NCBI GenBank assembly: GCA_027575765.1
Contig: JANBPT010000518.1
Span: 1 to 32,605, forward strand
Source of the DNA: Tieghemiomyces parasiticus
Lineage: Eukaryota > Kickxellomycota > Dimargaritomycetes > Dimargaritales > Dimargaritaceae
DNA length: 32,605 nt
Reading direction: 5' to 3'
This document shows positions 1 through 8,700 of the stretch, piece after piece (position 1 is the first letter of the stretch; each line of letters opens with the position of its first letter). The position numbers were made by a program, and so were the translations under genes. The notes beneath the pieces were generated by a model. It saw nothing but the letters and a program-made list of their open reading frames with translations, searched no databases and was not told the DNA's origin.

Positions 1-185
1 TCCCTCGGATATATTTTGAAGTTCCGACACCGGCTTTATATCTTGAAATCATCTAGCGGGCACGTCAATACCCAAAAGGCGTAAACAACTGCCAATCCTC
101 TCTAAAGGGAAAGGCAGGATTAAGGCTTAAGGTTGCGCGTAATATGCAGGGGAATGTAGATCCCCCCCGCACCCGAGTATAGAAA

Positions 186-214
186 CGAGCCCGCAGTAGT
201 TAAGCAAGGGCTCG
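186..214. other. Hairpin in repeat copy 1
   Basis: CGAGCCC (186-192) pairs perfectly with GGGCTCG (208-214) around a 15-nt loop. The same arms occur at the equivalent place in copy 2 (1048-1075) although the sequence between them differs. Confidence 0.6.
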
Positions 215-1047
215 CCAGTTAGTTTTTGGTTTTATTTATATCATATTCGAATTTAGTCTTTATTTATTTTAGTAGCAGGGACTCCGTCGCGGCCCCATAC
301 TATTTACGATAGCACCAAAAGTAAACAGCTCCGAACTGACCCCGTTTGCTCTGCCTTTTGCCGTTGGACCCAGACCGTCGTCGCGTACGATCCAACCGCA
401 TCCCCGCCACTCAGGGCCTAGCACCACATTTTTGTTGTGAGCGGTACGCGTAAGATGTGTATAACAAAAGGAAAAGTAAGTGACAACGTCCTGATAATAG
501 TGGGGCAGTAAGCGAGCAGACGATAGAGTCAAGACGGATGGATAATTCGATCGGCGAGCGCGCATAGACAGTTCCAAAGTTTAAACTTTTAGTGCGGATG
601 CAACTAGGTGAGAAATCGAGATAGAACTAAAGTTAATTGCTAGGCACCAGTTTAGACGACTTAACTAGTTGTAAATAACGGAGTGGTTGAAATCGGTTGA
701 GTAGTATTGACTCGGGATGACTTACTGTTAACAATGGCGCGGACTCGGCGACGGGTCCGTCGCAAGTGATAAAGCCTTTTTATTACTAACACGGACCCGA
801 TTTTAGAATAGGCGGCAACTGATAAAAGAGTAGTGATATAGGGTCGTGGTTGTGTGGACCGGTCCACAACATTTTTGTGGTGCGGACACCCGCTTTGTCT
901 CTTGAAGGGATCTGGCGGACGCGGCGATACCGGAAGAACGTAAATAACGACCTATCCCCTTATAGGGGCAATGGCACCGAAGATTGAAGTTTTGGGGCGA
1001 TACGCAGGGGGATGTAGCTCCTTTTTCCCGCACAAGAGTATAGGAAG

Positions 1048-1075
1048 CGAGCCCGCGCTGATAGGCAAGGGCTCG
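1048..1075. other. Hairpin in repeat copy 2
   Basis: CGAGCCC (1048-1054) and GGGCTCG (1069-1075) form the same 7-bp stem as in copy 1 (186-214), with a loop of different sequence and one base shorter. Confidence 0.6.
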
Positions 1076-1735
1076 GCAGTTGATTTTTCCTTTTAATTTT
1101 ATTTTAAACCGTCTGTATTTATTTTACAGAGTTAAGACGCTATCGCGGCCCCATACTATTTACGTTAACCCCTACAGTAAACAAACTTTTCGTACCGTTT
1201 GCCGTCGGACACAAACAGTAGTCGCGCACTCACTGACCGTCGTCCTAGCTTCGGGCTAGCACCACATTATTGTTATGAATAGTGAGCGAACACGTAAAAA
1301 TGAAGGAATATAATCAGGCGAAGTCGTAACAATAAAGGGGCGAAGGGCAAGATGACGGGAGAGTCAGAGGTGAATGAAGAGTCGGTCGGCGAGCACAAGC
1401 AGAATGGTCAAAGTTTAAACATTAGCGGAGATGACGCTAATTCGAAAATCGAGATGGAGCTTAAGTTTTCTTTTGGGTACCAACTGTTGAGGTTTAAATA
1501 TAAAAGATAATCGAAGTAAAGGCCAGTATAATGAGGGTATGGAGTAGTCTGGGTGTCAATTACTATACCAGGACGCCTTCCTGTTACGATGACGCGGACT
1601 CGGCAACGGGCCTGTCGTAATTGATAAAGTCGTTTAAATCCTAAAACGGCTCCGAGCTTAAAATAGCCCATAACTGATATAGTAGTCGGGTTACCTTGTA
1701 AGGGTTGTGAGGGCTGGTCCACAATATTTTTGTTG

Positions 1736-2268
1736 ATTTTTCAGTGTGATACATACCAGTCTATGAGGATATTTCCCGAATTTCCCTTTTTGATGGCCAA
1801 CTTGCCTCCTGAACGCCCACTCGTGCCTTCCTATTCCTACCATCATCTCTATTACCCCGCTACCAATTGCTGACCCAATCAGACATACTATCCCGCGCCT
1901 AAGTGCCATTTCAAGTATTATAGAACTGTTAACTTGTCAACTGTTATCCTACTATAGTTCTAGTCATTAGACATATTATTACACATTGTTCATAAACGAA
2001 GGGGCTGAAAAGAGTTATCACAGGAATAGAAAGAAGGGCGCGGTCTCGGCGACAAGTAGGGTTGGAGGAAGTATACGAACGATAAAAAAAATCAGATACT
2101 GTAGCGAAAAAGGGCAAAGCCCTGGGATGCACATGGATAGGGGACGTGCGAAGGTCGTGAGTGGTAATGGTAGTGATGGTGACGAAAACAAGACGGAAGG
2201 AGAGGTGAGTATTGTACGGGATAAGGATGGATAGGATCCGGCGGGGGTATACCAAGCGTGTTCCTTGG
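1736..2268. other. Intergenic stretch downstream of the LAMTOR1-like gene
   Basis: This lies between the end of the tandem repeat and the stop codon of the minus-strand gene that ends at 2269. It would hold that gene's 3' UTR. The open frames here are short and overlap on both strands, with no recognisable product. Confidence 0.5.
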
Positions 2269-3221
2269 TTAAGGCTTGGACCGCCAATCGAGGGGTACTA
2301 CCACCCTGCCCACATTCTCAATCTGGACATTACAGACGGTGGCCTCCAGAGCCTCAGAGGCATGGTTGATAAGCCGGAGGTTGTCGTCCATAACGGGAGC
2401 CTGGTGGAAGAGTTCGAGGAGGGTAGGGGCGTTCAGGCCGGACGCGACGGAAGATAATGGGGAGGCCAGGGCGGTATCGGCGGCTAAATGGCGGGCTGAT
2501 TTCAGATTGGGCGAAACAGACTGATGGTGGTGGTGCCCGGCGCGACCGAGACTTACGGAACCCATCCGGGCATTAGTGACAGTTGAATCCCACACGCGGC
2601 CGCCGCTGCCGTTCTCGGGGGTGGCCGATGGCGGCGGCAGGTGGTCGAGCGAGGCCGTTCGCAAGTGCCGTCCTCGCACTGTATGCTCCGACAGATCGAT
2701 CGACTCGCTGGGCGACACGGGAGGCGGCGGGTTACACTCCTGGATAAGTTCGCGGTAGATACCGGCCAAGTAGTCAATGTCCTCGGCGCTGCGAACGTTG
2801 TACTTGGTGAACTGGGTGGCCTGGATGAGCTGGTTTTCGGATTGGCTGAGGATCTTGCGCTGGTACTCGCGGTCATCCTCGGCCTGACGATCCAATGAAT
2901 CGGTGCTGTCGCGCGACCGCAGGCGGTTGTTTTGGAGGTACGACGGCACGTCCCGGTCGCCTAGGAGGGGCGAGGCGGCCGCCTATGGAGGTAAGAAAGA
3001 GGCGGGATTGGAAAACGCGGTAGGAATGAGCTGTAAAGGTTAGCAAGGAAGGTTGGCCGCTGATTGGGTGCCTTGGCGAGCGAAAGGTGTCAGGAACCCC
3101 GCAGTGCTACGGCGGGGACTCGGGCACCAGGTGGTTGGAAACTCTGGAGGCGGAGTATGTCTCGAGCAGCGACGCTTACCGAATCGTCGTCATCGCTCTG
3201 GCGGCTATTGCAGCAGCCCAT
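2269..3221 (-). CDS. LAMTOR1: LAMTOR1/Ego1-like Ragulator membrane anchor (two exons)
   Basis: Proposed exons are 3221-3180 (14 codons) and 2982-2269, joined in phase 0 to give 251 residues. The protein starts MGCCNS, a textbook N-myristoylation signal (Gly2, Ser6) with Cys3 and Cys4 for palmitoylation, followed by an acidic run (residues 10-13), as in LAMTOR1/p18. Residues about 53-96 (EYQRKILSQSENQLIQATQF and on) match in layout the LAMTOR1 block around 'ILxKTASNIID'. The last ~50 residues (LRLINHASEALEATV, then VVVPL) match the C-terminal block ending in 'ELVVQFGIP'. Between them lies a Ser/Pro-rich stretch with four consecutive His, which makes the protein longer than human LAMTOR1 (161) or yeast Ego1 (184). 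Family role: scaffold of Ragulator/EGO on the vacuole or lysosome, recruiting Rag GTPases and TORC1. It is divergent from KAR9 at 5789. The identification rests on layout and remembered family sequence, not a search. Confidence 0.72.
2983..3179 (-). other. Intron 1 of the LAMTOR1-like gene
   Basis: The sense strand reads TCG|GTAAGC at the donor (3179) and CTCCATAG|GCG at the acceptor (2983), 197 nt, phase 0. Without removal the frame from the MGCC start hits a stop at 3090, and exon 2 is preceded by an in-frame TAG that is itself the acceptor. A branch-site match GCTAAC ends at 3039. A second AG (TTTACAG, G at 3031) lies only 9 nt beyond the branch adenosine; its use would put the TAG in frame and truncate the protein to 29 residues. 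Confidence 0.7.
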
Positions 3222-3701
3222 CGGTTTAGTCGGGTAGAATGCGGGAAGGGGCGGTGTATCTGTACGAACGATGAACTTATGCTCACAATGGTGAGGAGCG
3301 TGGAGTGGCTGTGGAGGGCAGGTGGGCAAATAGGCAACTGCGCAAAAAAGGGTAATACAGATGCGCGTTAGTTTTTGCACAGAGGAGAGGCGGTACGGCC
3401 GGATGGGGAGGAGTACAGCCCTGTGGAAATACTGAAGCTGCAGTGCAGTCAAGGCGAAGGTCTGCCCCCGAAGCCGTGACGTGAAAGCGGAGGGAGTGGA
3501 AAAGACCGGCAGTAAAAACCTTGAATGAGGGGGGAAGGGACCAAGCTACTGGAAGAGGTAATGGGTAGCCGGCGGAAAAGTGAGAGTAAGGGCAGCGGGC
3601 TGGAATGGGGAGACTAGTGGAGAGGAGCCAACTTGTGGGAGGGGGTTCCTGTGTAACGTTTCGGCCAGTCACTTTCGCGTCTCCTCAGCGCTATTGCGGG
3701 A
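3222..3701 (-). promoter_or_regulatory. Probable 5' leader of the LAMTOR1-like gene, free of upstream ATG
   Basis: Reading the minus strand upstream of the ATG at 3221, no ATG is present until about 3702-3704, while the plus strand has about nine ATGs over the same stretch. The sense strand is pyrimidine-rich. I interpret this as transcribed leader cleaned of upstream starts. No clear TATA box was seen. Confidence 0.4.
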
Positions 3702-4589
3702 ATCATCAGACTGGCCCGGCCCCTCATTGCTCCCAGGGGCGGGCAACCACTACAGGCCCACGAGATGGGAAAATTGCAAGTTGGTAGCGTCACCGCCCGC
3801 CACTCGGAAGGACCCGGCCACCGCCTAGTACCTATGGTTGGAACACTTGTGGTGGGAGTTACGGTCTCAGCCAAGGTATCAGTACCAACCTTTATTCCCG
3901 GCCCATGGCTATACCAGTTAGAAGGGTACCTTGCCGGTAATGACGGGGCTACGCGGCGGTGGCGAGCGGGCCGCTTCTGTGAGCCATACACACCCCCGAC
4001 CTAAATGGCCCCCTCGCAACGGCTGTGTTATCCCAGTCAAGCTAACAATGACCCTGGCACCCGTTTATCAATCGGAGGCAGTCCTATTCGGCGGGGTGGT
4101 TTTGGCACATGTGCGTGTTAGTAGGCCGCCGAAGCACTCTGGCTGTCAACTTTTTCTGCGCACCCGTGGCCAACGCAAATCTGTCAGCGGCTGGGCGTCT
4201 TCATGGCCATGACGACGGATCTACCCAAGCTCTACTTCAGCTACCCAAAGTTTCACTTTGGAAGGCCGCTATCTTTCTGGTAGGGATTAATCGGTCTGGT
4301 CCAAAACCTCGGAAGCGATCGGAGCTGCGAAAGGATTACGTATGCCTGTCCGTATGAGCTTATGGAAGCCACCAGACTGTCCTTTCACCACCGTTTGGCA
4401 AGCCCATGGCCACGGTTTTCCAGTAACTGGTGATCGCGGTGCGATACAATGCGGGGACTCTAATAGACTTTACTGTCGTTTCGGGTAGATCAGGAGGCGT
4501 ACTCTATCATGGTCTGCGGCTGGTATTCTCTGTCAGCGGCGGGTTATGTCGATCAGGCACTTGCAACACCCCACGCTTGGTCAACCCAA

Positions 4590-4605
4590 CGGCCATGCAT
4601 GGCCG
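4590..4605. promoter_or_regulatory. Perfect 16-bp palindrome in the divergent promoter region
   Basis: CGGCCATGCATGGCCG is its own reverse complement. A second palindrome of 12 bp, GCTAGCGCTAGC, follows at 4625-4636. TGGTCAAC occurs just before (4579) and after (4608) the first one. Palindromes of this size between divergent genes can be dimer binding sites, but no factor can be named. Confidence 0.35.
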
Positions 4606-4747
4606 GATGGTCAACTTGGCCAGAGCTAGCGCTAGCCGCGACAGTACGGCCGGTGAGTACCGGACGCTGCCCCCGCCCGGCAGGGCCCCACGGGTGAGCG
4701 CCTGCTTTTGAACATGCCTCCACCTTATCCAACCTGCCGAAACCTAG

Positions 4748-4755
4748 TATAAAAT
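4748..4755 (+). promoter_or_regulatory. TATA-like box upstream of KAR9
   Basis: TATAAAAT sits about 1.03 kb before the KAR9 ATG at 5789. Plus-strand ATGs occur between it and 5150 (for example at 4875 and 5148), so the true start of transcription may lie further downstream and this box may be unrelated. Confidence 0.25.
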
Positions 4756-5150
4756 GACCACCTTTCGGTTCCTTACCTTCCTTTGACGGCCAGAGCTAGG
4801 CTACCTTGGCTCGACACACCGAGCCATTCAGATCTCTCCATCTCGCCCCCTTGTTTTCGGTCACACCACGCTTGCATGAAAGCGCAGCCAAACCGCGCTC
4901 GAGTACACTCCTCAGCCGTCAGCTTTAATACTCTTGTCACTGGTGAATAGCGTACTCCCTCTCTCCGACGAGCCTGGCCCCTCACCCCCCCCAGCTCGAG
5001 CGTTACGGGCCGGTCGTTTTCCACACGACACAATCTGTTCCTCCGTCTCCTCCCGCACGATCACATTAATTTCCACACTCAACCCGTCGTCTCCGCCAGG
5101 ACCTGGTACTGCATTCTACGGGTGCGGAAATTCTGGCTGGCAGCGTGATG

Positions 5151-5788
5151 GTCCTCGTGTTAAGGTCGCAGTACATTTTGTGGGCTGTGGGCTCATTGCC
5201 ACTGCCAGTCTATACCCTCCTGCTCTGCCCGGGCAGTTCACTGCTATTCGCTTACTTCTTTTGCTACGCTGGGTCCCGCCCTTCTCCTCAGTTGCCTGGG
5301 CTAACCAAGTTATCCAGCCGTGCCGTATCCCTGCCTCTTCAACTACCCTTAAATCGCTGCGCAACTTTTACGCTACCGAGCCCCGCTGTTTACTACCACC
5401 CCTCCTCTAGCTACCCCGCGTGACCAGCCCAACCACTGGCCGACTATTCCGGTCTCCGACTCGACGCTATTGGCGCCTGCCCTTAGCACCAGTTACCCTC
5501 GGCCACCGGATAGCCAGGGCCCTTTCTGGTACCCATCCCGCGATTCTTGGTTTGACTCCGACCCCACCACGATTCCCCTCTCTAGCCTGTCACGCAAACG
5601 GCTCGGCCCCGCCCTGTCCTTTAGTACCCTGTCACCCTGACGTTCCCTCTCCGACTCCTGGGCCCCGCCCTATTTGCCCCTCCCGTACAAGCCTCCTAGC
5701 GATTCGCCTGCCAACTTGGCCCCGCTGCCCCTCTATCCCATCCGCCCAAGCCCCCCCTTTTCGTCACCGCCCGCCATCCTCTCGTTCC
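5151..5788 (+). promoter_or_regulatory. Probable 5' leader of KAR9, free of upstream ATG
   Basis: No ATG occurs on the plus strand for 638 nt before the start codon at 5789. The stretch is C- and T-rich. The KAR9 reading frame stays open back to 5420 but contains no ATG there (the frame begins with GTG), so 5789 is the first usable start. Confidence 0.45.
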
Positions 5789-8700
5789 ATGTCCGAGCAC
5801 TTCTCCTACGCCTCCGATTCGTCCCAGTACGAGGACGCCGTCTCCACAACCGGTGACACCATCGACCAAGTCCTCTCCGCCTCCCCGTCCTCCCGCCGCC
5901 CCCCCGCCACCATGGCCTCCCACCCGTCTGCCCAGCCACCACCCGCAGCCCCAACCACCGCCGCCGCGGCCCTCGAGAAGATTACCCACCACTCCACCCG
6001 CCGGCGGTCGGGCCAGGCCGCCCCGCCGCTAGCCGTGTCATTGCCCCAGATGCTGGACAACTTCTCCAGCGGGGCTCGCGAGGTGGAACTGTGGTTGGAG
6101 GCTGCCAAACTGTACCTGGACTCGCTTGACATCCGGTCGCCCTCGGCCAGCCACCAGGCCAGCCAGGAATTCGAGTCCATGATGCGGGACTTCACCCCGA
6201 CCATCGAGCTGCTGTGCGACCTGGGCGACCATATCCAATCCCGCATCGAACGCATCCAGGCTAGCTTGCCTCCAGAGGAGCAGGCCCTGCGCGACCGCCA
6301 GTCTCACCAGGCCAAAGTCGTCCTCCACCGTATCCTAGCCGACTGGAAGATTGTCCACCTAAACTTTGGTCACATTCGCAAGCAGCTGCTCGAAACCCAG
6401 TATGCCGACGAACTCTACGGCGCCGTCCAGCAGATGCAAACGGATATTCGCCAGTACGTCGGGAGCGTCCAGGCCTTCGAGCGCCAGTGGGCCGCCACCC
6501 ACGCCCCGTGCGTCGCCCCCAGGGCTGCCGGACATGACATCGGTTCGGCCGACGGGACTAGCGGCAGCCTTGGCGTGGTTGGCACGCCCAAGGTCTTCCT
6601 GGGGATTAAGACTGAAAAGATCCAGAAGCAGGAGGACCACGCCCTGGCCCGCTTGCACCAGCAAGTCGGGTCCTTCGAACCCCGGCTGCGACAGTTGCAT
6701 GATCGAGTGACCAAGTTCGTTAACATCCAACCCAACCATATTTTACCTGGCGAGTCCCCCTTCGTCACCTTCCAGGAACTGTTTGACGCCGTGGTCCGGG
6801 AGTGGGAGGAACTGCGCGCCCACCTGGACCAGCTCAAACGGCGCGTGGTGTCCGAGCGCTGGGTGTACATCTTTGAGGACCTGGCCGCCGAGATCGCCGC
6901 TGACATGAACGAACTGGTGACCCTCATCCAGTCCACCCGCAGCGATGTGGTCAAGCTCAAGGCCGCCACCCGCCAGCCCGGTGAGCTGCAGGCCGGAGTC
7001 GAAACGGTGCGCGCCCGGTTCTACAACGCCCGTGGTCGCCCACTCGACACTGTCACCAAGCTATTCCGTCACCTCGCCGCCCGCTACGATAAGGAGGTAC
7101 TTACCCAGCGGAAGCCCGGTCTGGTCCGCCAGTACCACGAACTCCAGCAGTCCTGGTACGAGGTCCAAGAGGCTCTGTGCCACCTGGAGGCCGAGATCAA
7201 CCACCTGCTGACCCCACACGACCCGGCTGCGACCGGATCTGACGCTGGGAGTGGGAGCGTTCACGATACCGAGTCGGTCAAGTCGTCTATTCTGGACGAG
7301 TTCTCGGCCTCGTCGGTTCATTCCATTACTTCGGCCCTCAGCCAGTTTCGTATCGACGATTCCGGCCGTGCCGGTGGAGGTGGAACCGGGTCCCGACCCG
7401 CCCTGTCTCCACCGCCCCCGGCTTCCCCGAGCACCTCGACGTCCAGCGGGTTCACTGCCACCCCGCGGTCATTGGCGTACCTAGATGGGTCCTCCGTCCC
7501 GCCCCCGCCTGTCCGCCAGGGCAGCACCCTGGGTTCGGCTGCCGCAGCCACCCTCCGTGCCCACAGTCCACTGAATCAAACCCCGATCCGCGCTACCCGC
7601 AAGTCCTTCGACGCCGCCACCTTAGGCCTGTCCGCCCGCGCCGCATCGTCACTTGAGGTCCGACGGGCCAAGACGCCGTCGATGCTGCCGCGTCCCAAGA
7701 CCCCCGCTCGGTCTGGGGCAACCTCGCCGGTGCCAGCCAACCCTCATAGATCTGATCTGGCACGGCAGCCCCTCCCGGCTCTACCCGTCACAACCCGGAC
7801 GTCGCCACCCTCTCACGGTACGCCGGCCGCCGGGGCACGATCAAAGTCCCGGCCCACCACCCCGCTCAACCGGTACCAGCCGGCCCCGAGTATCGCGGGC
7901 CGCCTCTTGTCGGCCGAAGCCGTTCCCAAACTACCCGGGTTGCGGCGGACCCCTAGCACCGTCCGTCTCGACGGATCTCGATCGGGTTCCACTCATGCCC
8001 GATCCGGCGCCCGTACGCCCGGCGGTGACCGTGTGAACCGCCAGCCACCAGCTGCACCCGCTCCACCCGCTACCACCGAACAGGGACTTACCGATATGGA
8101 CGCCCTGCTCAACCGCGCTAAACAGTCGGCGTCCAGCGGCCGCATGACTAACTATCGTGTCGCTCGACTCCTCTCGGGGTCCCCTGTGCCGCCCTCCGGT
8201 CCCCGCGGTCCTCGACGCTCCGTTAGTCCGGGGCTTCTTCCCCTTCCTTCACACCACGCCCCGCGGACCACATCGCCCAGTGGCCGCTCGGTGGCCAGTT
8301 TAAGCCAAACCCTCGGCAACGCGGCGGCCACCACCCCATTGCGGCAGACCAGTAACCATCAACCGCCACGCGCGACGAGCCGGGCCTCGCTCCTTCCTTG
8401 CGACGCCACTCCGCGGGGGCCCCAGATGGTCTCCAAAGCTACTGCCGACGCCACTACGACGCCACTGGCCTCCCTCACCAACGCCCTACCTCCACGCGCC
8501 CGCCGGCTCAGCACCGGCGGTGCCCAACTTACCACCCCAGTTCGTCCTAGCGCCTCCCGAACCCTCAGCCGGCCCCGCTCGACCCTCTTCCTCAACCACC
8601 AGGCCACGTCCACCTCCCCCCGGGACCTACCTCGCGCCACCCGCAACCTCGAGTCCCTCGTTCGCGAAAACCGACGGGCTACGGGTGGGTTCACCCTCAC

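Larger units (their letters stand above)
1..1735. repeat. Tandem array of a diverged repeat of about 855 bp (2 copies, left end cut by the window)
   Basis: Two copies can be aligned by eye along their whole length. Matching landmarks include GGCCCCATACTATTTACG at 291 and 1147, GCACCACATT at 421 and 1259, CAAAGTTTAAAC at 575 and 1409, CGCGGACTCGG at 738 and 1593, and GGTCCACAA at 861 and 1716. The offset drifts between about 834 and 859 bp, so the copies differ by indels as well as many substitutions. Copy 1 spans roughly 1-874 and seems to continue beyond the left edge; copy 2 spans roughly 875-1735, after which similarity stops. The region is clearly richer in A and T than the genes. No long open frame spans a unit. 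I cannot name the element: an old duplicated non-coding unit, a degraded transposon or a subtelomeric repeat are all possible. Confidence 0.85.
3702..5150. promoter_or_regulatory. Divergent intergenic region between the LAMTOR1-like gene and KAR9
   Basis: This separates a minus-strand gene from a plus-strand gene, so it should hold both promoters. It contains a TATA-like TATAAAAT (4748-4755, plus), a perfect 16-bp palindrome CGGCCATGCATGGCCG (4590-4605) and GCTAGCGCTAGC (4625-4636) nearby. ORFs such as the frame at 4934-5410 start with non-ATG codons and look random. Confidence 0.45.

Noticed and set aside
2276..2898. Several frames antisense to, or out of frame with, the LAMTOR1-like exon 2
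   Set aside because: They are shadows of the minus-strand gene and show no independent protein features.
4934..5410. Plus-strand frame of 158 codons before KAR9
   Set aside because: It starts with TTG, has no recognisable domain and overlaps the probable KAR9 leader.
5420..5788. Extension of the KAR9 frame upstream to 5420 (123 more residues)
   Set aside because: The extension begins with GTG, contains no ATG and is Pro-rich leader-like sequence; the first ATG is at 5789.
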